DNA from: Legionella_C dresdenensis
Lineage (GTDB): Bacteria; Pseudomonadota; Gammaproteobacteria; Legionellales; Legionellaceae
Length of the DNA: 64,000 nucleotides
Direction: 5' to 3'
Assembly (NCBI RefSeq): GCF_042649825.1
Contig: NZ_JBHSAB010000006.1
Coordinates: forward strand, 38,047-102,046
Shown: piece by piece, positions 18,978 through 27,266 of the stretch
How the letters are laid out: each line of letters opens with the position of its first letter
Numbering within the stretch: position 1 is the stretch's first letter
Notes under the pieces: model-generated
The model's database searches: none
Told to the model about the DNA's origin: nothing
What the model saw: only the letters and a program-made list of their open reading frames with translations
Made by a program: the position numbers and the translations under genes

Positions 18978-18996
18978 TAACTATTTAAGGAATTCG

Positions 18997-20316
18997 ATGA
19001 GCTCGACAACAGTTTTAACACGAAAAGCGACTACCGATTATAAAGTCGCAGATATGTCCCTGGCTTCCTGGGGACGCAAGGAAATTGCAATTGCCGAAAC
19101 CGAGATGCCCGGCCTTATGGCTATCCGGGAAGAATTTGGCAGTGAAAAGCCGCTCAAAGGCGCCCGTATTGCTGGCTGCCTGCATATGACCATTCAGACA
19201 GCCGTACTGATTGAAACATTAATTGCGCTTGGTGCGGAAGTTCGCTGGTCATCATGCAATATATTTTCTACTCAGGATCACGCGGCGGCTGCAATTGCTG
19301 CAGCAGGTATTCCTGTTTTTGCCTGGAAAGGGGAAACGGAGGAAGAGTACTGGTGGTGTGTAGAACAAACTATAACCGGTCCTGATGGCTGGGCGCCTAA
19401 CCTGTTGCTGGATGACGGCGGTGATTTAACCCAACTGATGCATGAAAAATACCCGGCAATGCTGCAGGATATTAAAGGCGTTTCTGAAGAAACAACTACC
19501 GGTGTTGCCCGTCTGTATGATATGGCCAAACAAGGTAGTCTGAAAATCCCTGCTATCAATGTGAACGATGCTGTTACCAAATCAAAATTCGATAATCTGT
19601 ACGGTTGCCGTGAGTCACTGCTTGATGGCGTGAAACGGGCTACCGATGTGATGATCGCGGGTAAAGTCGCTCTGATTCTCGGCTATGGCGATGTGGGTAA
19701 AGGATGTGCTCAGGCTTTACGTGGCCAGGGTGCAACTGTCTGGGTCAGTGAAATCGATCCGATTTGTGCCTTACAGGCTGCCATGGAAGGATACCGGGTT
19801 GTTACGCTGGATGAGGTTGCAGAGCAGGTTGATATTATCGTAACCGCAACTGGCAATTACCATGTTGTAACCCACGAACATATGCTGAGATTACGTAATC
19901 AGGCTATCGTATGCAATATTGGCCACTTTGATTCTGAAATTGATATCAACAGTCTGAGACAATATCAATGGGAAAATATCAAACCGCAGGTCGACCATGT
20001 GATTTTCCCCGACGGCAAGCGAATTATTGTATTGGCAGAAGGTCGTCTGGTGAATCTCGGTTGTGCGACAGGACACCCAAGCTTTGTTATGTCAGCGTCA
20101 TTTACCAATCAGGTGTTGGCTCAGATCGAGCTCTACAAAAATGCCGCCAGTTACGATAATCAGGTCTATGTCCTTCCCAAGCATCTCGATGAAAAAGTTG
20201 CTCGCCTGCACCTGAAACGCATAGGCGCCAAGCTGACAAAGCTAAGCAAAGCGCAAGCAGACTATATCGGCGTCAACGTTAACGGCCCCTACAAACCAGA
20301 GCATTACCGCTATTAA
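18997..20316 (+). CDS. ahcY: adenosylhomocysteinase
   Basis: Hydrolyses S-adenosylhomocysteine to adenosine and homocysteine, removing the product inhibitor of methyltransferases. The family stretches GCLHMTIQTAVLIETL, SCNIFSTQDHAAAAIA, the NAD-binding GYGDVGKGCAQALRGQGA and the C-terminal GVNVNGPYKPEHYRY are intact. The length is 439 residues. AAGGA precedes the ATG. It is in one operon with metK. No SAM or SAH riboswitch is visible in the 19-bp gap. Confidence 0.97.
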   Translation: MSSTTVLTRKATTDYKVADMSLASWGRKEIAIAETEMPGLMAIREEFGSEKPLKGARIAGCLHMTIQTAVLIETLIALGAEVRWSSCNIFSTQDHAAAAIAAAGIPVFAWKGETEEEYWWCVEQTITGPDGWAPNLLLDDGGDLTQLMHEKYPAMLQDIKGVSEETTTGVARLYDMAKQGSLKIPAINVNDAVTKSKFDNLYGCRESLLDGVKRATDVMIAGKVALILGYGDVGKGCAQALRGQGATVWVSEIDPICALQAAMEGYRVVTLDEVAEQVDIIVTATGNYHVVTHEHMLRLRNQAIVCNIGHFDSEIDINSLRQYQWENIKPQVDHVIFPDGKRIIVLAEGRLVNLGCATGHPSFVMSASFTNQVLAQIELYKNAASYDNQVYVLPKHLDEKVARLHLKRIGAKLTKLSKAQADYIGVNVNGPYKPEHYRY

Positions 20317-20323
20317 AACCAGC

Positions 20324-20355
20324 GCAGGTTGGGCTAAACAAAGTGTAGCCCAACA
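20324..20355. repeat. palindromic interspersed repeat, GTTGGGCTA variant
   Basis: Arms GTTGGGCTA (20328-20336) and TAGCCCAAC (20346-20354) flank a 9-nt loop. Both arms differ from the GTTGGGTC units in a matched way. It lies just after ahcY and could act as a 3' hairpin. Confidence 0.75.
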
Positions 20356-20438
20356 CTCCCTCTCATGCATTTCTCTAGCTCCCATCATAAATATCCTGCA
20401 TAATGCAGCAGCATTTATTGAGTATAAGGAGATGAGAA

Positions 20439-21839
20439 ATGCGTTACCATACCGGGCTTGGACTAGCTCTTTTTATGTTGGCTCAAGCGGCAACTGGCGG
20501 TGAAAATCAAGAGTCACTGCGAGTGATTGTAAAAAGTACACCTCAGGCAATGAATTTAATGACCAGACCTGCTCTGGAAAAACAATTTAATATCCACATT
20601 AGTACAATGACGCCAATAGCTGGCGGCGCTTATGTTATCGTCGTCAACAAACCCAAAGCGCTGGACGGGCAAAAAGCAATGACTGCATTGCTCAAACAAC
20701 TTAATAACAGCCAAGAGTTCGCCTATGCAGTAGAAGATCGCAAAGGGCATTTCAAACCAGTTCCCCAGCCACAGTCAGTAAAAGATATGAAAGACGCCAT
20801 AGAGCTTTCGCATTATCTGCAATGGGATGAATTTATTGCACCTGCAGGCGTTATGCTGGAATCAGCTGCCGGACGACGTGATGGTGCCTGGATGTATACG
20901 ACTGGTGAGGCAACAGAACCTGTTGTTGTTGCAGTACTTGATACGGGAATTGCAACTAATCCCGCAATTTATGACAATCTGGTTAAAGATGAAAATGGCA
21001 AACTCTGGGGATGGAATTTTGCTGCGAACAATCGCGATATCTACGATGAAACGGGTTCCTATCATGGTACGCATGTATCTGGAACAATTGCCGGCTTCAG
21101 CCGGGAAATGACCGGCATTGGCCAAAATCTCAAAGTATTGCCGGTTAAAATCCCCGATGCCAGCGGCATGTTTTACGAGAGCCAGGTAATCAATGGAATT
21201 TATTGGTCGGTTGGCGGTAAGGTTCCTGCCGTGCCCGATAATATTTATCCGGCCAAAGTATTAAATATGAGCTTTGGAGTTGATGAAAGACCGGGTAAAG
21301 AAAAGGAGATTTGTGATCCGGCCTTACAAGATGCAGTCGATTATGCACGAGCACAGGGCGCTGTGTTAATGGCGGCAGCCGGTAATGATAACCGTTACCA
21401 GCATTTTAATGCACCGGCAGCCTGTGAGCGCGTCATGGTCGTTGCCGCAACGGGTCCTGAGGGTTTGCGCTCCTACTATTCTAACTACGGTCCCGGCGTA
21501 AGCTTCGCGGCTCCAGGCGGAGATCTGCGCTACGGCAAAGTAGGGGGGATTCTGTCAACTGTTAATGAGTACGGCGGCTACAATCATTCTGGCTTTGATT
21601 TCTATCAGGGTACCAGCATGGCCACTCCTCATGCAGCAGGGATTGCCGGGCTGATTTACGCAATAACCAATAATCAGATTACCCCGGAACAGGTTGAACA
21701 GCTTATGCTAAACTCCGTTCATCCATTTGGCGAAAGCAGTGATCCGGATAAATCCTGTAAAGGCAGAAAAAGTTGCGGAAAAGGCATTCTCGATGCTGAT
21801 AAAGCAGTACGTACGGCATTAAGCGGGGCATGGAAATAA
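20439..21839 (+). CDS. secreted subtilisin-like serine protease (S8 family)
   Basis: A predicted exported protease of 466 residues. A signal peptide (about residues 1-20, LGLALFMLAQAATGG) is followed by an inhibitor-like propeptide to about residue 105. The catalytic domain has Asp168 in AVLDTGIA, His209 in YHGTHVSGT, the oxyanion Asn in AAAGNDNRY and Ser393 in QGTSMATPHAAG. A short tail has a Cys pair (CKGRKSC) that could form a disulphide. AAGGAG lies upstream of the ATG. It is probably delivered to the periplasm or outside by Sec plus a further step; the substrate is unknown. Confidence 0.92.
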   Translation: MRYHTGLGLALFMLAQAATGGENQESLRVIVKSTPQAMNLMTRPALEKQFNIHISTMTPIAGGAYVIVVNKPKALDGQKAMTALLKQLNNSQEFAYAVEDRKGHFKPVPQPQSVKDMKDAIELSHYLQWDEFIAPAGVMLESAAGRRDGAWMYTTGEATEPVVVAVLDTGIATNPAIYDNLVKDENGKLWGWNFAANNRDIYDETGSYHGTHVSGTIAGFSREMTGIGQNLKVLPVKIPDASGMFYESQVINGIYWSVGGKVPAVPDNIYPAKVLNMSFGVDERPGKEKEICDPALQDAVDYARAQGAVLMAAAGNDNRYQHFNAPAACERVMVVAATGPEGLRSYYSNYGPGVSFAAPGGDLRYGKVGGILSTVNEYGGYNHSGFDFYQGTSMATPHAAGIAGLIYAITNNQITPEQVEQLMLNSVHPFGESSDPDKSCKGRKSCGKGILDADKAVRTALSGAWK

Positions 21840-21842
21840 TAC

Positions 21843-21869
21843 TTGGGTTGGGTCGTTTCTGACCCAACA
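21843..21869. repeat. palindromic interspersed repeat, GTTGGGTC type
   Basis: Arms GTTGGGTC (21847-21854) and GACCCAAC (21861-21868) with a 6-nt loop. It lies between the convergent protease gene and a small minus-strand gene. Confidence 0.78.
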
Positions 21870-21884
21870 TGACTTCGAAGAACT

Positions 21885-22178
21885 CTACTCAACAGGCTTT
21901 TCTAACCAACCATTAAGCACATCAATAATCTTTCGTGCCTGATCTTCGCTTGAAATATTAAACTTGGATTTCATCCAATACTGATTATTGCGCTTCTGAT
22001 AACGTCTGATGGAATACTTTACTGCACCATAAGCCTGTTTGGCATTATCCCAATCCTGATAACGGAACATTATAGTAGTCCACGCACCCTTGGATAATAC
22101 ATGCTTGTCCAGCTCACGTACCGTTTCTGTGCCATCATCCGAATAGGCAATCGTTAAATCATCGATATTTTCACTCAT
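21885..22178 (-). CDS. small conserved-looking protein of unknown function
   Basis: 97 residues, soluble and charged, without signal peptide or membrane segment. The sequence alternates acidic and aromatic residues (TTIMFRYQDWDNAKQAYGAVKYSIRRYQKRNNQYW) and looks like a compact alpha/beta domain. It lies 22 bp downstream of a DUF2845-type gene on the same strand, so the two may be cotranscribed. I do not recognise the family. Confidence 0.7.
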   Translation of the reverse strand: MSENIDDLTIAYSDDGTETVRELDKHVLSKGAWTTIMFRYQDWDNAKQAYGAVKYSIRRYQKRNNQYWMKSKFNISSEDQARKIIDVLNGWLEKPVE

Positions 22179-22199
22179 TAAACTGCTCTCTGTTTCAAA

Positions 22200-22802
22200 T
22201 TAATCGATGGATTGTAGTTTGCCGTCAACAAATGTCAAGCTCATCGGTGATTGATATTGGCTAGCCTGATAAACCCAGATTTGCGGTTTATTCCGGCTGG
22301 GAACAGGTTGATAGATAAATGTCCGGTTGATTAGGGACGGAGTTCCACAGGCGCCATAGACCATGCCTACCTGATCGCCAACCTGAATATTAGTTCCACG
22401 GCAAACAGAGAATGCATTGACGTCAGTACCGTTAATTCTTATTGCTTTGACTTTATTATCAACAATATCCGTCTCTACTTTAACTCCGCCCCCGCTATTA
22501 CCGCCGAAAGGCTTGTATCCGCTTCGGTTGGGATTACCAATACCGATAGGGATCGCCCAAACGCCATAAAAAGCTCTGTTTGCGCCTTGATTATTAAAAT
22601 AAAGTTGCAACATGGGAACCTGAACCATAACCGGCTTGTTTGATTCCTGTTTACTTAACGGTTGGCCGCAAGCCGCGACAACCTGAGCCTCTGTCATCCC
22701 GACATTAATATAACCATGGTTTTGCGGACAATAGATTGATTGCGCCGCCCATAAAAAACAGGGCAACAACATTAAAGCGGTAATAGCCATACGTTGTTTC
22801 AT
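22200..22802 (-). CDS. secreted DUF2845-type protein
   Basis: About 200 residues. ATG 22802 is preferred because CAGGGAG lies just upstream and it exposes a clean signal peptide (MKQRMAITALMLLPCFLWA). The mature part has two similar halves: YCPQNHGYINVGMTEAQVVAACGQP and VCRGTNIQVGDQVGMVYGACGTP. Each has a Cys, then a GMT-like or VGM turn, then a Cys-Gly-x-Pro. This duplicated pattern is what I know from DUF2845 proteins. Function unknown, probably periplasmic. Confidence 0.7.
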   Translation of the reverse strand: MKQRMAITALMLLPCFLWAAQSIYCPQNHGYINVGMTEAQVVAACGQPLSKQESNKPVMVQVPMLQLYFNNQGANRAFYGVWAIPIGIGNPNRSGYKPFGGNSGGGVKVETDIVDNKVKAIRINGTDVNAFSVCRGTNIQVGDQVGMVYGACGTPSLINRTFIYQPVPSRNKPQIWVYQASQYQSPMSLTFVDGKLQSID

Positions 22803-22899
22803 GATCTGCTCCCTGCCAACTCGATATTGTGTGCTGCAACATATATAAAGCAAAGTATATACCCAAACAGCGAGTGTAGCGAATTCAGTCCTGTATCGA

Positions 22900-23478
22900 C
22901 TACATAAACATTACCGGCAAAGAGCCCCTGATAAACAAGGTAATCACTTTCAGCATAATCAAAACAATATAAGGCCCAAAGTCAAATCCGGAAATATTGG
23001 GTACAATCCGTAACCCCAACTTAATCAAGGGTGCTGTAATTAGCATTACAATATCGATTACCGGGTGGTGTTGGTATTGAGTATTGAAAAAACTGATAAT
23101 GATGCGGATTAACAAGGCATAAAACAGAATATCCAATGGCTGGATGATTAAATCCGCTGCGACATAAAGCAGTAAATAGAGTGGCGGCATCAAAATTTTT
23201 AATGCGATGAGTCCTAATAGCAGAAATTTTATTATTTCCACGACTATGATCAATCCCAGGCAGCACCAGTCATACTGCGGTAATCGCTTTTTACCACGAT
23301 AAACGAGCCGTTCTATAGGATTCACAAGCGGGTCGCTTAAGGTAAAAATTAACCGGCCGAATGGATGCAGGCTGCTTACCCGATAGTAGCGCAGGAATAT
23401 GCGTAACCAGAGTAAATAGATAATCAGACTGAAAATAGTATTAAAAAGAAAAGCACCCGCTATATAAAATCCTGACAT
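22900..23478 (-). CDS. yggT: YggT-family membrane protein
   Basis: 192 residues with two copies of the YggT module. Each copy has two hydrophobic helices around an RIFLRYYRVSSLHPFGRLIFTLSDPLVNPIERLVY-like segment (first copy) or an RIIISFF...ITAPLIKLGLRIVPN segment (second). It is an inner-membrane protein whose role in other bacteria is linked to osmotic or envelope fitness but is not settled. It starts 2 bp after the proC stop, in the widespread yggS-proC-yggT operon. Confidence 0.9.
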   Translation of the reverse strand: MSGFYIAGAFLFNTIFSLIIYLLWLRIFLRYYRVSSLHPFGRLIFTLSDPLVNPIERLVYRGKKRLPQYDWCCLGLIIVVEIIKFLLLGLIALKILMPPLYLLLYVAADLIIQPLDILFYALLIRIIISFFNTQYQHHPVIDIVMLITAPLIKLGLRIVPNISGFDFGPYIVLIMLKVITLFIRGSLPVMFM

Positions 23479-23479
23479 A

Positions 23480-24283
23480 TTAATTACTCTCTGAATTATG
23501 TTCTTGTCCCAGTTCTACCGCCCGATTACAGGCCGCTTTAACGGCGCCGGTTATCGTCTGTTTAAACTGATGTTGTTCAAAAAAATGAATGGCAGCTTCA
23601 GTAGTGCCTGCCGGAGAAGTCACTTGTTGGCGTAGCTCCTGAGGCGACAGGTTACTTTTACGTAGTAATTCAACCGCGCCTGATAACGTTTGTAAAGAAA
23701 AATCGCGTGCCTGCTCAGGGGGAATCCCCAATTTTTCCGCTGTTGCGATCATCGCTTCCAGATATAAAAAAACATACGCCGGGCCGCTGCCCGAAACCGC
23801 GGTATAAGCATTCATTAACCGTTCATCGTCAACCCAAGTGGTAATGCCTGTCGATTGAAATAAGGTTTCCAGCCATTGTTTTTGTTCCGCAGTCACATGC
23901 GGGTTAGCCAGCAAGGGCGTCGCACCACAACCAACAGCAACCGGGGTATTAGGCATGGCACGGACAATCGCCTGCTGGTGTCCGCACAGGCTCTCCAGGC
24001 GCTTAAGGGTGATACCGGCTGCAAGTGATAGCAATACGCTGCGATCTGATAATAAGGGGACAATTTCAGCGACAACCTGGTTAATCTTCGCCGGTTTTAC
24101 TGCCAGAATGACAATGTGTGCCTGATGGATAAATTTTTTATTGTCATAATGGGTGGTAATGCCTGATTCGGCTTTTGGAGTCAGTGACGGTGAGGAGGCA
24201 AAAAGCTCGATACTGTTGATCTGCTTTAGCTGAGCCGCGATTGCCTGCGCCATATTGCCATAACCAATAAAACAAACTTTCAT
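23480..24283 (-). CDS. proC: pyrroline-5-carboxylate reductase
   Basis: Final step of proline synthesis, reducing pyrroline-5-carboxylate with NAD(P)H. The N-terminal Rossmann motif is VCFIGYGNMAQAIA. ILAVKPAKINQV, IVRAMPNTPVAVGCG and the C-terminal signature SGSGPAYVFLYLEAM...TSPAGTTEAAI are all present. ATG 24283 gives the expected MKVCFIGYGN start, 4 bp after the yggS stop. The in-frame extension upstream overlaps yggS and is not expected to be translated. Confidence 0.95.
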   Translation of the reverse strand: MKVCFIGYGNMAQAIAAQLKQINSIELFASSPSLTPKAESGITTHYDNKKFIHQAHIVILAVKPAKINQVVAEIVPLLSDRSVLLSLAAGITLKRLESLCGHQQAIVRAMPNTPVAVGCGATPLLANPHVTAEQKQWLETLFQSTGITTWVDDERLMNAYTAVSGSGPAYVFLYLEAMIATAEKLGIPPEQARDFSLQTLSGAVELLRKSNLSPQELRQQVTSPAGTTEAAIHFFEQHQFKQTITGAVKAACNRAVELGQEHNSESN

Positions 24284-24287
24284 ACTT

Positions 24288-24974
24288 TTACCTCTGCCGT
24301 TCGCCAAATATTGCTCTGCCAATGCGCACAATGGTGCTGCCGGCTTTTATTGCCGCTTCCAAATCATCCGACATACCCATGGAAAGCGTATCAAGATTTA
24401 ATGATAACTCCTGATTCAGGCGTATAAGCAATAGCTTTAACCTTAACAGACTCTGGTACTGCTGTTCCGGTGTGGCCACCGGTTTAGGGATCGCCATTAG
24501 ACCGCGCAACTTTATTCGGGGCAGGGCGGTAATTTCGCGCGCCAATGCTATTAGTTGTTCCGGAGCTACACCACCCTTATTTTGTTCCTCATCAAGATTA
24601 ACCTGAATGCAAATATTGAGCAGCGGCATATTTTCTGGTCGATGCGAAGATAATAACTGAGCAATTTTTAACCGATCAACACTATGCACCCATGCAAACA
24701 GACAAGCTGCATCAGCTGTTTTTTTACTTTGCAAAGAGCCGATAAAATGCCAGGTTATCGGTTCTTTTTGCAGAGCCGCAATTTTATTTTCCGCTTCTTG
24801 CAGATAATTTTCGCCAAAATCAGTTACGCCGCAGGCCAGGGCTTGTTTGATTGCAGCTATATCATGCGTTTTGCTGACGGCCATTAACGTAATCTCATTC
24901 GGATTGCGCTGAACTGACAGGGCAACTGAACGGATTAACTGATTAATATGTGCTATATGTTTTGCGATTGACAT
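24288..24974 (-). CDS. yggS: YggS/PLPBP pyridoxal-phosphate homeostasis protein
   Basis: PLP-binding single-domain TIM-barrel protein that buffers vitamin B6 vitamers. Motifs: LMAVSKTHDIAAIKQAL (the Lys that binds PLP), DFGENYLQEA, WHFIGSLQSKK, IQVNLDEEQNKGGV, GLMAIP and LSMGMSDDLEAAI..GSTIVRIGRAIFG. The length, 228 residues, is normal. First gene of the operon with proC and yggT, divergent from pilT. Confidence 0.95.
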   Translation of the reverse strand: MSIAKHIAHINQLIRSVALSVQRNPNEITLMAVSKTHDIAAIKQALACGVTDFGENYLQEAENKIAALQKEPITWHFIGSLQSKKTADAACLFAWVHSVDRLKIAQLLSSHRPENMPLLNICIQVNLDEEQNKGGVAPEQLIALAREITALPRIKLRGLMAIPKPVATPEQQYQSLLRLKLLLIRLNQELSLNLDTLSMGMSDDLEAAIKAGSTIVRIGRAIFGERQR

Positions 24975-25116
24975 GGAGCTATCGTTTCAAAAGATTTAAA
25001 AGTACTCCAAAATTCTCCAAAATGCGAGTTTTTAAGCGTAATCATTTGCTCTGTCTCTTTCCATAAGCTAATCTTCTAACGAGGAATAAAAGAATCTCAA
25101 CTCAGGATCAACAATT

Positions 25117-26151
25117 ATGGATATTGCAGAATTACTGGCCTTTTCTGTAAAAAACAATTCATCGGACTTGCATTTATCAGCCGGATTGCCACCCATGATT
25201 CGGGTTGACGGCGATTTGCGGAAAATTAATGTTCCAGCTCTGGAGCATAAAGATGTTATTAAAATTGTTTATGACATTATGAATGATAAACAGCGCAAAG
25301 AGTTTGAAGAGCATCTTGAAACCGACTTTTCATTTGAAATTACCAATCTTGCCCGGTTCAGGGTCAATGCATTTACTCAGGCACGCGGAGCTGGCGCAGT
25401 ATTCCGAACCATTCCATCAAAAATATTAAGTATGGAAGATTTGGCATTACCCTCTATTTTTCAGGAAATAGCCTCTTATCCTAAAGGTCTGGTTCTGGTA
25501 ACCGGCCCAACGGGCTCAGGTAAAAGTACCACTCTTGCCGCAGTCATTGATTATATTAATTCAACCCGTTACGAACATATTTTAACAGTCGAAGATCCGA
25601 TTGAGTTTGTCCATAACAGTAAAAAATGTCTGGTTAACCAGCGCGAAGTCCATCGCGACACTCATAGTTTTAACGCCGCCTTGCGTTCAGCCCTGCGCGA
25701 AGACCCGGATATTATTCTGGTAGGGGAGTTGCGTGATCTGGAAACTATCCGATTAGCTATGACCGCAGCAGAGACAGGGCATTTGGTCTTTGGTACGCTA
25801 CATACCAATTCGGCAACCAAGACAATTAACCGGATTATCGACGTCTTTCCAGGAGAGGAAAAAGCAATGATCCGCTCGATGCTGTCAGAATCGTTACAGG
25901 CCGTTATTGCACAAAGCCTGCTGAAAAAAACTGGCGGAGGCCGGGTGGCCGGCTTGGAAATCATGATTTGCACATCAGCAATCCGCAACCTTATCCGGGA
26001 AGATAAAGTGGCTCAAATGTATTCAGCAATTCAAACGGGCCAGTCAAAAGGCATGCAAACACTGGATCAACACCTCACCCAACTGGTTCATGAAAACCTG
26101 ATTGCACGCCACACAGCAAGAGATGTAGCGATTAACAAAACTTTATTTTAA
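25117..26151 (+). CDS. pilT: type IV pilus retraction ATPase PilT
   Basis: Hexameric cytoplasmic ATPase that depolymerises type IV pili and powers twitching and DNA uptake. It has the N-terminal DLHLSAGLPPMIRVDGDL, the Walker A GPTGSGKST, the Asp box LTVEDPIEFVH, Walker B DIILVGELRDLETIRLA and the His box HLVFGTLHTNSA. The retraction signature AIRNLIREDK, found in PilT, separates it from PilB. The length is 344 residues. Divergent from yggS with a 142-bp gap, as in many gammaproteobacteria. Confidence 0.96.
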   Translation: MDIAELLAFSVKNNSSDLHLSAGLPPMIRVDGDLRKINVPALEHKDVIKIVYDIMNDKQRKEFEEHLETDFSFEITNLARFRVNAFTQARGAGAVFRTIPSKILSMEDLALPSIFQEIASYPKGLVLVTGPTGSGKSTTLAAVIDYINSTRYEHILTVEDPIEFVHNSKKCLVNQREVHRDTHSFNAALRSALREDPDIILVGELRDLETIRLAMTAAETGHLVFGTLHTNSATKTINRIIDVFPGEEKAMIRSMLSESLQAVIAQSLLKKTGGGRVAGLEIMICTSAIRNLIREDKVAQMYSAIQTGQSKGMQTLDQHLTQLVHENLIARHTARDVAINKTLF

Positions 26152-26167
26152 GCCCACATCCCGAAAA

Positions 26168-26199
26168 GTAGCCTTGATGCAGCGAAGCGTAATCAAGGT
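26168..26199. repeat. palindromic interspersed repeat, CCTTGAT type
   Basis: Arms CCTTGAT and ATCAAGG around GCAGCGAAGCGTA, preceded by GTAG. It differs from the copy at 11495 by one base. It sits between the convergent pilT and rph genes. Confidence 0.78.
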
Positions 26200-26225
26200 C
26201 CCCCAATCTGATTCAAAAACCAACT

Positions 26226-26933
26226 CTAACAAGTCTTTTGAATCTCAATCAACTGCGCAATGCCGCCTTCTGCCAGCGCTAACATGGAATTTAACTCATC
26301 CCGGCTAAAGCTTTTATCTTCAGCAGTACCTTGAATTTCAATAAATTGTCCAGCTTCATTCATAACAACATTCATATCTGTTTCAGCAAGCACATCTTCA
26401 GCATAATCAAGATCAAGCACTGGCTGGCCGCGGTAAAGACCAACCGAAACAGCTGCAATATAATTAAACTGCGGCATCTTACGCAATTTTTCACGGCTAA
26501 CCATCCATGATAACGCATCACGGAAAGCAACACAGGCGCCAGTAATCGCAGCAGTACGCGTGCCGCCGTCAGCCTGAATAACATCACAATCAATCATAAT
26601 CGTATTTTCACCAAGAACCTTCATATCAATACAAGCTCTTAACGATCGTCCAATCAATCGCTGAATCTCCAGTGTCCGTCCGCCTTGTTTACCTCTGCTT
26701 GCTTCACGCTCAGTACGGCTATGCGTTGCCCGCGGCAACATGCCATATTCAGCAGTAACCCATCCCTGACCTTTGCCTTTTAAAAAACGCGGTACGCCAT
26801 CAACAAATGAAGCGTTACACAGCACGCGTGTCTGGCCAAACTCAACCAGTACTGATCCTTCTGCATGATTAGTGTATTGACGGGTGATTTTAATCTGACG
26901 AAGTGCATTAGGTTCGCGATTGCTGGGACGCAT
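26226..26933 (-). CDS. rph: ribonuclease PH
   Basis: Phosphate-dependent 3'-5' exoribonuclease that trims tRNA precursors. The family signatures are MRPSNREPNALR, GSVLVEFGQTRVLC, LPRATHSRTEREASRGKQGGRTLEIQRLIGRSLRA and DCDVIQADGGTRTAAITGA. It has 235 residues from ATG 26933, which has GAGGAAA upstream. An in-frame ATG 57 bp further up is not needed. No CCA-trimming partner is adjacent. Confidence 0.95.
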   Translation of the reverse strand: MRPSNREPNALRQIKITRQYTNHAEGSVLVEFGQTRVLCNASFVDGVPRFLKGKGQGWVTAEYGMLPRATHSRTEREASRGKQGGRTLEIQRLIGRSLRACIDMKVLGENTIMIDCDVIQADGGTRTAAITGACVAFRDALSWMVSREKLRKMPQFNYIAAVSVGLYRGQPVLDLDYAEDVLAETDMNVVMNEAGQFIEIQGTAEDKSFSRDELNSMLALAEGGIAQLIEIQKTC

Positions 26934-27040
26934 GGGTTTTTCCTCGGTAAAAACTGGAAGTATATACCCGAAGCAAGAGCCTGTCATCAAAGAATTCCTT
27001 TCTTCCCTTGACGGGGGACAAAAAAATTTTCAGCTCCCTG

Positions 27041-27069
27041 TTGACCTGAAAAATGCTTTTGATTAGTAT
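27041..27069 (+). promoter_or_regulatory. sigma-70 promoter for the RHS locus
   Basis: TTGACC (27041-27046), a 17-nt spacer and TAGTAT (27064-27069). Transcription from here would give a leader of about 190 nt before the giant RHS gene, containing the short reading frame at 27144. Confidence 0.55.
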
Positions 27070-27143
27070 CCTCGCATCAGGACAAAGCTCCTGAAACAAC
27101 GGAATAAAAAATAAATAAAAATCCAACAACAAGGAACAAGACC

Positions 27144-27197
27144 ATGAGTCCAATACGATCGCCATTCTTCACTAAACCTTATTGCTATTCAACGTAA
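27144..27197 (+). CDS. possible 17-codon leader peptide
   Basis: ATG 27144 with AAGGAA 7 nt upstream reads MSPIRSPFFTKPYCYST and stops 69 bp before the RHS start. It lies in the leader expected from the promoter at 27041. It may be a translated regulatory leader or chance. There is no obvious attenuator hairpin between it and the RHS gene. Confidence 0.3.
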   Translation: MSPIRSPFFTKPYCYST

Positions 27198-27266
27198 TTA
27201 CCAGCCAGGAAAAACAGTCCAACGCAAGCCGTTTCTCAACGGCCGCTATTAATTACAGGATGCATT

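Noticed and set aside
18978..18996. SAM or SAH riboswitch between metK and ahcY
   Set aside because: The gap is only 19 bp and holds just a ribosome-binding site.
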